From a virus, in the IMG/VR virus record IMGVR_UViG_3300010354_000178, positions 1 to 43,157 of that record: 43,157 nucleotides of DNA. The stretch is one strand, 5' to 3'. Both the position numbers and the translations under genes were made by a program. The notes beneath the pieces were generated by a model. It was not told the origin of the DNA. It ran no database searches and saw only the letters and a program-made list of their open reading frames with translations. Positions 11,201 to 18,192 of the stretch are shown one piece after another. Each line of letters begins with the position of its first letter. The first letter of the stretch is position 1.

Positions 11201-11515
11201 AGTAAATGCATTTATAAGTGTAAGAGGGGTCATACCCGCAATAGAACCAGCAAGTTGTAGTGCTTGTGGTACAGCGGGGAATGATTTAGCAATAGCACTA
11301 GTTATATTAGTAAGACCTGCAGTAACGTTAATAAGATCAATTAAATTTAAGTTTTGTAAAGTATTACCAGCAAGCGATCTTACTTGTTCTAATTGTCCAC
11401 CAGGAAGCTGCGCTTTAGCGCTACGTATATCTGCTAAAGCACTTATAAATTTTGACTGACCGGTTTTATAAATCTGTTCTTCACCGCCAGAAATTGCTGC
11501 TGGATCTAATGCCAT
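8216..11515 (-). CDS. Baseplate needle protein with two M15-type peptidase-like domains
   Basis: This 1099-residue protein combines parts not found together in T4. Residues 1-530 are helical or hydrophobic with Gly-rich stretches and unknown function. Residues about 537-640 contain FHPSGTRIEIDKDGV followed by short GD/GN-spaced strands, as in the gp5/VgrG needle beta-helix. Residues about 650-810 are a polar Asn/Ser/Gly linker. A first peptidase-like domain has HPTGNALD at 857-864 and FIHVD at 901-905, the HxxGxAxD and HxD zinc ligands of M15 peptidases. A second has SAYRS and HVYGLAMD at 1043-1050, but its end reads YWIQC where a histidine is expected. It lies just downstream of the gp5-like OB/lysozyme gene, so T4 gp5 functions appear split over two genes. 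Peptide cleavage in the host wall is inferred. Confidence 0.75.
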   Translation of the reverse strand: MALDPAAISGGEEQIYKTGQSKFISALADIRSAKAQLPGGQLEQVRSLAGNTLQNLNLIDLINVTAGLTNITSAIAKSFPAVPQALQLAGSIAGMTPLTLINAFTAFEAFNNVAVNDITLTPLKNDIKTVESITSRITGFTNARSLFDGTTYDNFLSQVAIFDDNKKPIVVEIDKALINNINQLDKTTENVAIIADAIKAMADIITANYTFMKQKQNGKTVIDFSITLNSIEKRVRKYSKNGSESVTTNYTSPIDLHFSMAGLLSGSLLGGSGSLLGGIQGLTSPGTGTNISTEALVKMGFGNKNVWEKYDRSPSAVSDPLFWTGKRPYDNPKEKAITTLAEFLGSNLAKQEVQLRNNRSNFNVFASAGLISAANNPQVVLGYLNTGFYSILDAFAMKGGSAGGTNLYGFGFNSMMAAGTTLVSSLLNGLQTQNTNAPGSQQSAITVGNLLNSPHLVSDSNYRSEPDTNRLGRGIAYYPSTVSNRIDSTVDTQITTATGKVVAMPTSKHGAQYPFNAVTSGQAGVLQEIDNTPGNPRYHIFHPSGTRIEIDKDGVLVTQVNSDSYIQVIGDSTVNVRGNYHLTVESAAEVLFKNKANIVVQGDANIEARNDLNIVSSGGLNINAKESIRMKAPNIDIQSNDMSINVARIYSEKMKERYSDSENRNDKVKENHNEESTKRSITAKSMATKTSGETSIKGTNVHVNSGGENPNPVSTSDILDLKDIDSETFKDAGDIEKRANPSEVARDLHPNAPDKPMRDSLDEQSPSANPSGSGNQQGNQSDAGNEVGENTGNVNPGQMPGGSNPGNYKNVTIPSTTGVPNDGILNIVDRSAGSMGCTFRVTPHGGLDSRGSGTQNHPTGNALDGYLDCGGGQATLAQKSQFISNAVQNGATGIGTYSEGFIHVDNYHQNLTVWGNNGRSATAEPWAKNAAYGASNKATNVGCEEFAKFKTGAEEGDKVYSYRLSNNFYVRHFTRDIAGGLGHYLSPASTQSGSTLYVGDILCNLKKVAENIAEPLYGKYAQDMVILSAYRSQSQVNNSYGAHVYGLAMDVQRKTIDKKNKEDNEKWFKEVQGLVKGATCELKNNDAGEYWIQCVLNSK

Positions 11516-11533
11516 ATTATTCCTCTAACTAAA

Positions 11534-12475
11534 TTATGAACTGCTTACTGGGCAACCTGAGAAGAAACCATATGCAAAGCTTCTTCTATCCGGGTGATCA
11601 ACAGCTACTTCATACTTGTTTCTTACTACATCTACAGCTCTATAAAGATCCCCCACAGTATTACCATTTACTGATTTAAGAGCATTATATGCACCTGTGT
11701 GTGTATTATTCATTTCCCAAACCACAAACGCCATTTGAACTTCTAAGCTTTGCCATGGCTTTTGTAGTCTATTTGCAAACTTATAAAGATTAGTCAATCT
11801 ATCTTGATTCCATTGTGCTAAACCAACACTGTTAGTGCCATCTTTTGCATCCCCAATATTTTCTACTGTAGGACTAAATCCAGCAGATTCATGCGCAAAG
11901 TTACCAACTAATGCAGCAGATTGAAGACGTGAAAGCCCCAATTCTTTTTCAAAGTAATTCATCATATAGCATGGATCAGCTTTTAATTTATTTTTAGCAG
12001 AATTACTTAATGGCAATCTAGACTTTATAGCATCAAGACTTTCACCAGTAGCTCCAGGAGGTGGTACTGGTAGTGGAGAGTTATCTACCGGAACACTACT
12101 TGGTGACCCATCACCAGGACGGCCTTGACTGAGTGTTCCAGAATCTGGTGCTGTTAAATCAGTTTCTCCGTTAATCCCTGGTATAATACCAACTATAATA
12201 GGATATTGACCGCTTGCACCATCAATAAAAAATCCCATAACAGTAGCACCAACATCTAAACCAGGTGTATGTCTAACACCTTGCCCGCCACCAGCAGTAG
12301 TAGGAAGTAGAACTGTAGACCAAGGCAAATCTTCTGTAGTTATTACACTAGAAGGTGCATGTAACCCATGAGCTCTTACTTTAGCTCGACCTATTTGCAA
12401 CGGATCATTAACATCTTCTACTACACCTGTAAACCAAAATGTTTTACCGCCTAAACCCATATAACTATAAGACAT
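11534..12475 (-). CDS. 5: gp5-like baseplate hub protein, OB-fold plus tail lysozyme domain
   Basis: The 313-residue product has an N-terminal OB-fold like T4 gp5: FWFTGVVEDVNDP, IGRAKVRAHGLH, then PGLDVGATVMGFFIDG and YPIIVGIIPG (residues 13-100). A Pro/Ser/Gly linker (105-145) leads to a phage tail lysozyme-type domain from about 165: MMNYFEKELGLSRLQSAALV, NFAHESAGF with the probable catalytic Glu196, and VGLAQWN (217-223). It lacks the beta-helix of T4 gp5, which is in the next gene. The role is to form the hub with the gp27-like protein and cut peptidoglycan during injection. Its ATG overlaps the gp27-like stop region by one base. Fold assignments are from motifs. Confidence 0.85.
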   Translation of the reverse strand: MSYSYMGLGGKTFWFTGVVEDVNDPLQIGRAKVRAHGLHAPSSVITTEDLPWSTVLLPTTAGGGQGVRHTPGLDVGATVMGFFIDGASGQYPIIVGIIPGINGETDLTAPDSGTLSQGRPGDGSPSSVPVDNSPLPVPPPGATGESLDAIKSRLPLSNSAKNKLKADPCYMMNYFEKELGLSRLQSAALVGNFAHESAGFSPTVENIGDAKDGTNSVGLAQWNQDRLTNLYKFANRLQKPWQSLEVQMAFVVWEMNNTHTGAYNALKSVNGNTVGDLYRAVDVVRNKYEVAVDHPDRRSFAYGFFSGCPVSSS

Positions 12476-13911
12476 TAAATAGGCCCTCCAAATCTAGGAC
12501 CAACCCCACCAACATTATAGAACGGATCGGTAGGATTAATTCTTTCTTTGTAGCTTTCTTTAAATATATTTAGAGTCATTTTATAAGTATCTACTTCAAT
12601 AGTGTGGCATACTCTACCAATTAAAAATCTGCCGGAAATGTATTTTGACATTTCATCTTTATGCATTTCAACGGTATTATGCGTAACTGTAGGAATTAAT
12701 AATTCTACTACTGCTCCTGCAGTAAGTTTTGGGTTTCCAAACATTTGAATAGTTAAAGGCAATTGTTGAAGCATTTCATTATATGCTGATCTTCTAGCAG
12801 CAAAATCTAAAATACCAGTTACACCTCTATCAGAATTTTCTGGAAAAAGAAAGTTTCTACCTACATAAATTGCAGGGTCGGCTCCTGAACCTATACCTGA
12901 TGTAGCTTTACTAATCTCTTCTATAAAATAATTTGAATTTTTAGGGCCTGCTTGTTTTCTATTTGCAGTTCTAAATCTAGGATCTAAACCTAACCCGTCA
13001 TCTAAATGAGCAAAAGTATTAAAGTCAGAAGCTATTTTATAATCTCTAGTAGATGTGCTTTTATACGGAAAATCAAATATGGTAGTCTGAGATGTAAATA
13101 CACCTCTCTTCATACTTTCTAGGGTATCATTAATATTATTATATACTACTGCTTGAGCTGTGTTAATAACATCTTCTGCACTTTGTTCTCTAGGGTTTAC
13201 TTGTGATACAGAATAGTGACGTAAAACAACAACATCATCTTTGTTAACTGGATTTCTAATTAAGTCGTCTATTGTTGTAAAGTTGAAACCATTTTGATTT
13301 TGAAAAAATACATATGCACTAGATGGATCATCAAATTTATAAGCATTCAATCTAAAATATTCTATTATTTCAAAACATGATTGGTATGGAAAAGTAAACG
13401 TTCCTTTTGACCCAGTTGAATCGGTCCATCTTGCTACAGGTATTTTAGATCCTAAAAATACACTATCTGTTAATAATCTTTTTACGTGATTAGAAAAACT
13501 ATCATTTTTAAAAGCATAACTGACTAGCTTTTTAGCGTTCTCTAAATGCTCAGCACTAATAAAATGTAGAGTAACTAATTGACTTTTTCTATCTTCTGCA
13601 GGCACTACATCAGATACAGCATATATAAAAAAATTAGCAGAGAATTTTTTTCCAATTATATTTGGATTTTCAAATTCAACTTCAAAAAATTCTTCACCTA
13701 AAATTGGCAGCTCTTGTAGTGAATTCATTCTATCTATGAACGTTACGGTACCGTACATAGTATTTTTAAATATGTCTTCATATATTTTAAGAGATACTAA
13801 CTGAAATGAAATATCAAATCTTCTTTTTCTATCATGAGTAAAGATTGTAGCTTTCTTTACATCGACATCACCAGGTTTTCTAGTATCTTTCGTAGAATTA
13901 TAACCTGCCAT
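12475..13911 (-). CDS. Baseplate hub protein, gp27-like by position
   Basis: This 478-residue protein has segments ISFQLVSLKIYEDIF, GTVTFIDRMNSLQELPILGE and FFIYAVSDVVPAEDRKSQLVTLHF, consistent with a hub beta-barrel like that of gp27 and related tail proteins. Residues 115-215 hold a helical insert with CFEIIEYFRLNAY. The C-terminal part has AGAVVELLIPT and SGRFLIGRVCHTIEVDTYKM, as in hub proteins with a second barrel. It is directly upstream of, and overlaps, the gp5-like gene, its expected partner. I do not see clear sequence similarity to T4 gp27, so the name is a structural and positional inference. Confidence 0.65.
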   Translation of the reverse strand: MAGYNSTKDTRKPGDVDVKKATIFTHDRKRRFDISFQLVSLKIYEDIFKNTMYGTVTFIDRMNSLQELPILGEEFFEVEFENPNIIGKKFSANFFIYAVSDVVPAEDRKSQLVTLHFISAEHLENAKKLVSYAFKNDSFSNHVKRLLTDSVFLGSKIPVARWTDSTGSKGTFTFPYQSCFEIIEYFRLNAYKFDDPSSAYVFFQNQNGFNFTTIDDLIRNPVNKDDVVVLRHYSVSQVNPREQSAEDVINTAQAVVYNNINDTLESMKRGVFTSQTTIFDFPYKSTSTRDYKIASDFNTFAHLDDGLGLDPRFRTANRKQAGPKNSNYFIEEISKATSGIGSGADPAIYVGRNFLFPENSDRGVTGILDFAARRSAYNEMLQQLPLTIQMFGNPKLTAGAVVELLIPTVTHNTVEMHKDEMSKYISGRFLIGRVCHTIEVDTYKMTLNIFKESYKERINPTDPFYNVGGVGPRFGGPI

Positions 13912-13913
13912 AA

Positions 13914-14462
13914 TTAATCTTCTTTAAATAAAACTTGCAATTCTTTTTCAGCTCTTTCTGCAAATTCTGGTAATAGAACTTTAACAAATCTTTTTTCTAA
14001 GTTATTTTCTATCTCAATATTAAAAGAATTTACTTCGGTGTAGGTATATGAATTATTGGCGCCCTCTAAAGTCTTAGTAAGTTCAGTAACTCTAGCATTA
14101 TAGTGATCTATATCAGTGCTGTTACCATCTAATTTTGTTACTTCACAATATTCAATATTCTCCTGTGCTGCTTCTAGAGATCCATATTTCTTTTTCATAT
14201 GCTCATTAAGCTGATCGTCAGTTAAATACCAATCATAATAAGGATCAACTACATCATTACTAAAAGCGATTACCCAGTCTTTAAATGAATCTTGAAATGC
14301 AAATTGTGCAATATTATCCATTCTATCACCTTCGCGCATTTCGTAAGGAAAAAATGCAGTAGAAGATTTAAGAGCTTCTATATTAATTTTACCCCTGTTT
14401 AAAAGATTAACAGCGAGCTTATTATTATACATAACTTTATTAAAATTGTTAAAATATGACAT
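13914..14462 (-). CDS. 53: Baseplate wedge protein gp53
   Basis: The 182 residues (T4 gp53: 196) show the gp53 N-terminal pattern: FFPYEMREGDRMDNIAQFAF, a LysM-like segment, then VIAFSNDVVDPYYDWYL. gp53 holds neighbouring wedges together when the baseplate hexagon closes. It is 2 bases upstream of the gp27-like gene, recalling the T4 53-5 linkage with a hub gene inserted between. The start ATG at 14462 gives MSYFNNFNKVMYNNK, a usual gp53 opening. Confidence 0.9.
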   Translation of the reverse strand: MSYFNNFNKVMYNNKLAVNLLNRGKINIEALKSSTAFFPYEMREGDRMDNIAQFAFQDSFKDWVIAFSNDVVDPYYDWYLTDDQLNEHMKKKYGSLEAAQENIEYCEVTKLDGNSTDIDHYNARVTELTKTLEGANNSYTYTEVNSFNIEIENNLEKRFVKVLLPEFAERAEKELQVLFKED

Positions 14463-14477
14463 TTAATAGCCTTTAAC

Positions 14478-15401
14478 TTATCTTCTATTTTCGGTAGCAG
14501 TGTTATCATTACCTTGAAGTCCGTTGCTCGTATTAGGTAGATCGTCTCTAAGAATAGTCTCTACCTCACTTAGACTTAATGAACATCTGTACATAACTGG
14601 CATTTGTGAATCTTTAAAGAACGCAGGCTGCCCAGAGGCTGTTCTATCTACACTAAATCCTGTAATAACACATCTTTTAAAATAAAATAGATGTTGCTCA
14701 ACACCTATAACGTCAATTTCTACTTCAGAAGGATATTCAATAACATATTCAGTTGCACCTTTAGGTGGATGCATATGAAATCTAATAATACTAAAAATGT
14801 TTTCTAATGATCTGCTTTCAGCTTCATTTTTAGGAGCTAAAAACCATTGAAAATTATGTGTTCTTAAATTCATTCCATGAAAAGCAGAAACAGTTCTAGG
14901 GTTAACAATTCTACCTAAAAGCTGCTCTGTAGCTGTTTGTATACCGCCGCCGCCTAGACCAAGTGACCCAGCGACGCCTGCAGTATAACCCGCAAATCTA
15001 ACTAATAATAAAGTTGCAATATCATTAGCAACTGATGGTGTAAGAGATTTATACATCTCTTGAACTTTAGATGATACTTTGTCTATAGAGAAATCAGAAA
15101 AAATTTCTTTTGTAGCAGAGCCTGCATCCATTAAAAGCCCACCTAAAATACCAAGATCGACACCTGTAAATCTAGCAACATATTGATCTAATAAACTGAT
15201 AGGTAGTGGCATATTAATAGTAGCTTGAATTTGCTCATTGCTACTAGCACCTGACGTTGCAGGTCTATTATATTTAAAAAATGATAATCTAATAAACTTA
15301 TTAGGTAGTGTACTAGGAAAAGTTGAATAAGAGGACGGTATAGAGGTCTGTGATGTAAGAGCTCTATTTGCTTCTATCATTTGTTGTGCAGGGCTAGCCA
15401 T
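14478..15401 (-). CDS. 48: Baseplate tail-tube cap protein gp48-like
   Basis: A 307-residue protein with an N-terminal polar tail, a hydrophobic Gly/Ala stretch near 135-155 (AGYTAGVAGSLGLGGGG), and a tube-like C-terminal half: NPRTVSAFHGMNLRTHNFQW, then FLAPKNEAESRSLENIFSII and RFHMHPP. These match the gp48/gp54 tail-tube initiator families, which share the gp19 tube fold. I call gp48 because a second tube-like protein (16394-17290) is the better gp54 candidate, but the two could be swapped. It is the first gene of the minus-strand baseplate block and lies 36 bases downstream of a perfect TATAAATA late promoter. Confidence 0.75.
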   Translation of the reverse strand: MASPAQQMIEANRALTSQTSIPSSYSTFPSTLPNKFIRLSFFKYNRPATSGASSNEQIQATINMPLPISLLDQYVARFTGVDLGILGGLLMDAGSATKEIFSDFSIDKVSSKVQEMYKSLTPSVANDIATLLLVRFAGYTAGVAGSLGLGGGGIQTATEQLLGRIVNPRTVSAFHGMNLRTHNFQWFLAPKNEAESRSLENIFSIIRFHMHPPKGATEYVIEYPSEVEIDVIGVEQHLFYFKRCVITGFSVDRTASGQPAFFKDSQMPVMYRCSLSLSEVETILRDDLPNTSNGLQGNDNTATENRR

Positions 15402-15416
15402 AATTCTCTCATTGTT

Positions 15417-15424
15417 GATAAATA
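15417..15424 (+). promoter_or_regulatory. T4-type late promoter (GATAAATA) for gp4
   Basis: GATAAATA matches the T4 late consensus TATAAATA at seven of eight bases. It lies 33 bases upstream of the gp4 ATG at 15457 and faces the plus-strand late genes. Its position argues against a start at the upstream in-frame ATG (15412), which would lie before the promoter. Confidence 0.55.
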
Positions 15425-15436
15425 CTTATACTGTTA

Positions 15437-15444
15437 TATTTATA
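15437..15444 (-). promoter_or_regulatory. T4-type late promoter (TATAAATA) for the baseplate block
   Basis: On the minus strand this is an exact TATAAATA, the T4 late -10 element. It is about 36 bases upstream of the gp48-like ATG at 15401. With 15417-15424 it forms a divergent late promoter pair in a 55-base gap. No recognisable -35 element is expected for this class. Confidence 0.75.
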
Positions 15445-15456
15445 GAAGATTTAATA

Positions 15457-15900
15457 ATGGCTAGTTACAAAGGAAGATTTAAACCGAAGTATCCTGAAAA
15501 ATACAAGGGTAACCCTACTAATATTATTTATAGAAGTCTGTGGGAATTGAGAGTTATGAGGTATTTTGACCAGCATCCAGGGGTAATTGAGTGGGGATCT
15601 GAAGAAATAATTATACCTTATATTTCACCAGTTGATAATAAAATTCATAGATATTTTCCAGATTTTTATGTTAAAATGAGAAATAGAACAGGCACTTTAG
15701 AAACTATGATTTTAGAAGTAAAACCATCAGGTCAAACTAAAGAGCCTGTTAAACAAGATAAAGTTTCTAGACGCTACATTAAAGAAGTTTTTACTTATGG
15801 TATAAACCAAGCCAAATGGAAGGCAGCAGAAGAATTTTGTAAAGATAGAAAATGGATTTTTAAAGTGTTGACAGAAAAAGAACTAGGTATTAAAAATTAA
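15457..15900 (+). CDS. 4: Head completion protein gp4
   Basis: From the ATG at 15457 the product is 147 residues (T4 gp4: 150) and begins MASYKGRFKPKYPEKYKG, the usual gp4 start. Family segments are visible: NIIYRSLWELRVMRYFDQHP, EEIIIPYISPVDNKIHRYFPDFYV and the ILEVKPSGQ strand. The PDFYV...EVKP layout is that of a TnsA/PD-(D/E)XK-like nuclease fold. gp4 acts in head completion before tail joining. The frame continues 15 codons upstream to an ATG at 15412, but that region carries the late promoter, so 15457 is preferred. Its stop overlaps the next ATG (TAATGG). Confidence 0.9.
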   Translation: MASYKGRFKPKYPEKYKGNPTNIIYRSLWELRVMRYFDQHPGVIEWGSEEIIIPYISPVDNKIHRYFPDFYVKMRNRTGTLETMILEVKPSGQTKEPVKQDKVSRRYIKEVFTYGINQAKWKAAEEFCKDRKWIFKVLTEKELGIKN

Positions 15901-16385
15901 TGGCTGATGAAAACACAAAAAATTGGTTTAGAGAAAAAGTAATAGAAGCAGCATCTGCTCCTGCATTAATTTCTGGCGCTAGTAATAATACTGTTTCTAG
16001 TATTGTTCCTGGCAGTTTATATTTGTTTGTTTACGATCCTAAATTTAAAAATATTCTACCTATCTATGACAAGTATCCTCTAGTTTTTCCTATAAATTCA
16101 GACGGATCTTCTTTTCTAGGAATGAATATGCATTATTTAAATCCTTTACAAAGAATGTCATTAATGAATTCTTTAAGAGATTTAAGAACAAATTCACAAT
16201 ATGATGAAACTACTAAAATAGCTTTATCATATCAAATATTAAATGGTTCTGCTAAGTATAAATATTTTGATAAAACATTGCATAGATATTTGTATGGTCA
16301 TGTGAGATCTCGATTTCTTTTAATTCCTCCTAAAGAATGGAACTATGCTATGAGTTTACCACTAGCAGAATTTGTTACAAAATAA
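15900..16385 (+). CDS. Conserved marine T4-like phage protein, function unknown
   Basis: 161 residues starting at an ATG that overlaps the gp4 stop by one base, with a second candidate stop/start junction before the tube-like gene. The core SLYLFVYDPKFKNILPIYDK, then LVFPINSDGSSFLGMNMHYL and HRYLYGHVRSRFLLIPP, resembles a family I know only as uncharacterised in marine T4-like phages near gp4. The location between head-completion and tail-tube genes suggests a role in virion assembly, but nothing in the sequence gives an activity. No signal peptide, membrane segment or cysteine motif is seen. Confidence 0.75.
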   Translation: MADENTKNWFREKVIEAASAPALISGASNNTVSSIVPGSLYLFVYDPKFKNILPIYDKYPLVFPINSDGSSFLGMNMHYLNPLQRMSLMNSLRDLRTNSQYDETTKIALSYQILNGSAKYKYFDKTLHRYLYGHVRSRFLLIPPKEWNYAMSLPLAEFVTK

Positions 16386-16393
16386 GGTATCAC

Positions 16394-17290
16394 ATGGCAA
16401 CTCTAGGTAACCCGTTTATAGATTATTTCTTATTTCAAAGACCTGAATTACAGCCAACATCATCAACTGTATCTGGTATTTCAAGAATTAAATCAGCAGT
16501 AGCTAGCTACAATAATGGTGTGTTGCAAAACAACCGTTTCTTAATGTTTATTACTGCACCTGCTAGCTTAAGATATAATCTAGGAGCTCCAGACTCAGAA
16601 GAAGAAGATTTTATTGGTAGTAGTATTGCTGCAGCAAGCGGTAATATATTACCATTTTTATGTTATAAAGTTAACTTGCCTGGTGTTACAATTAACAATA
16701 GAGACGTTTTACCTAACGGTTTTGGTGTTTCAACAAAAATGCCATACTCACAAAGTTTTGGCCCTCTAATGCCAAACTTTTTTGTAGATCAAAATTTATC
16801 AGCTCATAATTTTTTTACTAAATGGGCACAGAGCGTAATTAATTTTGGTGGTAATAAAGCTATAAATGCACCTTCAACAGTTAATGGTGCTCAGATGTTT
16901 GATGTGTCTTATAAAGATGACTATTCAACTATTATCGATATCTACGTGTATAATAATGTTTCTGAATCGTTAATTGAATATAAATTTTATAATGCTTTTC
17001 CAACTGCATTAGGTGATATTGAACTGTCTTGGGAATACAATAATGAAATTATGTCAATGCCTGTAACTATTAACTATGATTATTGGACTTCTAATTTTAT
17101 TAAACCATCTACCCAATATGATAATTATAGCCCTGGTATTAACTATTTTAACAGTTTATTCCCTTCTGGGTTTGCTGGATATTCTAATGATCCTGGTTAT
17201 AATAGACAAGTACAGAGAGATTCGCTGGTATTATCTACATTTGCGGCACGCTCACCTTTAAATAGATTTAGAAATAGAAATGCAATTTAA
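16394..17290 (+). CDS. Tail-tube-like protein, probable gp54 baseplate tube initiator
   Basis: The ATG at 16394, with AAGGTA just upstream, gives 298 residues beginning MATLGNPFIDYFLFQRPELQ. The middle and end follow the T4 tail-tube fold pattern: LCYKVNLPGVTINNRD, YSQSFGPLMPNFFVDQN, FTKWAQSVINFGG, YKDDYSTIIDIYVYN, FPTALGDIELSWEYN, then INYDYW. T4 gp19, gp48 and gp54 share this fold; at about 300 residues with a long N-terminal part it fits gp54 better than gp19 (163 residues). The open frame extends upstream to 16337 over the previous gene's end, which I treat as non-coding shadow. Neighbouring gp26 and gp51 support a tail-core role. Confidence 0.65.
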   Translation: MATLGNPFIDYFLFQRPELQPTSSTVSGISRIKSAVASYNNGVLQNNRFLMFITAPASLRYNLGAPDSEEEDFIGSSIAAASGNILPFLCYKVNLPGVTINNRDVLPNGFGVSTKMPYSQSFGPLMPNFFVDQNLSAHNFFTKWAQSVINFGGNKAINAPSTVNGAQMFDVSYKDDYSTIIDIYVYNNVSESLIEYKFYNAFPTALGDIELSWEYNNEIMSMPVTINYDYWTSNFIKPSTQYDNYSPGINYFNSLFPSGFAGYSNDPGYNRQVQRDSLVLSTFAARSPLNRFRNRNAI

Positions 17291-17311
17291 AATGATTAAT
17301 TGGAGTATATT

Positions 17312-18010
17312 ATGCCTTTACCTAAAATAAAACTACCTGTTTTTAGCTGTCAAATAGTTTCACATAAAGAGCCGGTACAATTTAAACCATTTACAGTTAA
17401 AGAAGAAAAGATTCTTCTTATTGCGAAAGAGAGCTCTGAAGATGATTATATTCTTTTAGAAGCAGTAAAACAAATTATCAATAATTGCCTTATTACTAAA
17501 ATAGATGTTAATAAACTTCCTATTTTTGATATTCAATATTTGTTTATTCAATTAAGAAGTAAATCTATCGGTAATATTGTTGAATTAAGTTTAAGAGACA
17601 CAGAAGATAAGAAACTCTATAAAGTAGAAGTTAATTTAGATGATGTAAAATATACTAAACCAGAAAATCACACTAATACAGTTAAAATAAATGATGATAC
17701 TGGTATTGTTATGAAGTATCCAACGGTTGATATGCTTAAAGGTAAAGACTTTAAAAAAGATCCATTAGCTACATTTGAATTAGTAAAAGATTGTGTAGAT
17801 TATGTCTATAGCGGCGATTCTATTTACAAAGCATCTGAAACCCCTAGAAAAGAACTTGATGATTTTTTTGAGGGAATGCCTAGCGAGATGGTAGGCAAAT
17901 TTAATGATTTTCTCGAAAGCATGCCTACAGTATCTCATAAAGTATCGTATGTAAATTCAAATGGTAAAAAAGTTGATTATGAGGTAAACAATTTAAAGAA
18001 TTTTTTTTAG
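17312..18010 (+). CDS. 26: Baseplate hub protein gp26 (T4 gp26 family)
   Basis: 232 residues from the ATG at 17312, which has GGAG 7 bases upstream; a TTG-started extension to 17300 is unlikely. T4 gp26 has 208 residues. VSHKEPVQFKPFTVKEEKIL and IFDIQYLFIQLRSKSIG are the hallmark segments of the gp26 family, which acts in hub assembly. The gene ends AAG AAT TTT TTT TAG, with eight T residues (18001-18008) just before the stop, and the -1 frame continues without a stop into gp51. A frameshifted 290-residue gp26-gp51 product is therefore possible, resembling the tail assembly chaperone G/GT arrangement. That frameshift is a proposal, not demonstrated. Confidence 0.85.
   Translation: MPLPKIKLPVFSCQIVSHKEPVQFKPFTVKEEKILLIAKESSEDDYILLEAVKQIINNCLITKIDVNKLPIFDIQYLFIQLRSKSIGNIVELSLRDTEDKKLYKVEVNLDDVKYTKPENHTNTVKINDDTGIVMKYPTVDMLKGKDFKKDPLATFELVKDCVDYVYSGDSIYKASETPRKELDDFFEGMPSEMVGKFNDFLESMPTVSHKVSYVNSNGKKVDYEVNNLKNFF
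18001..18008 (+). promoter_or_regulatory. Candidate -1 ribosomal frameshift site (T8) joining gp26 to gp51
   Basis: The heptamer T TTT TTT (18001-18007) is in the correct zero-frame phase for a canonical X XXY YYZ slip, one codon before the gp26 TAG. After slipping -1 the ribosome reads TTA GTA AGC ATG..., entering gp51 with no stop. No strong Shine-Dalgarno is visible before the gp51 ATG. I did not identify a clear downstream pseudoknot. Confidence 0.55.
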
Positions 18011-18015
18011 TAAGC

Positions 18016-18183
18016 ATGTCTCATAATACGATAGCTAATTACTATAATATTAATTTTTTGCTCACGTATTATCATAAATATTCATTAAGTGATATAGAAA
18101 GAATGATACCCTTTGAAAGAGACATTTATATAGGGTTACTAGAAACTGAATTGCAAAAACAAAAAGAAGCAAATAAAGAATAA
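18016..18183 (+). CDS. 51: Short baseplate hub assembly protein, gp51-like
   Basis: A 55-residue frame, MSHNTIANYYNINFLLTYYH..., with YSLSDIERMIPFERDIYIGL and a Glu/Lys-rich end. The IERMIPFERDIY segment is characteristic of the short protein usually annotated as gp51 in marine T4-like phages, much shorter than T4 gp51 (249 residues). Its ATG is 5 bases after the gp26 stop and in the -1 frame relative to it; no good ribosome binding site precedes it, so expression may depend on coupling or on frameshifting at the T8 run. gp51 acts as a catalyst or chaperone in hub assembly. Confidence 0.7.
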   Translation: MSHNTIANYYNINFLLTYYHKYSLSDIERMIPFERDIYIGLLETELQKQKEANKE

Positions 18184-18192
18184 GAGATATAA

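Noticed and set aside
15412-15456. Upstream in-frame start for gp4 (adds 15 residues)
   Set aside because: The stretch holds the late promoters, and the family normally starts at MASYKGRFKP-like sequence.
18069-18080. CATAAATA inside gp51 as a late promoter for the tape-measure candidate
   Set aside because: One mismatch, inside a gene and more than 100 bases from the next start; not distinguishable from chance in AT-rich sequence.
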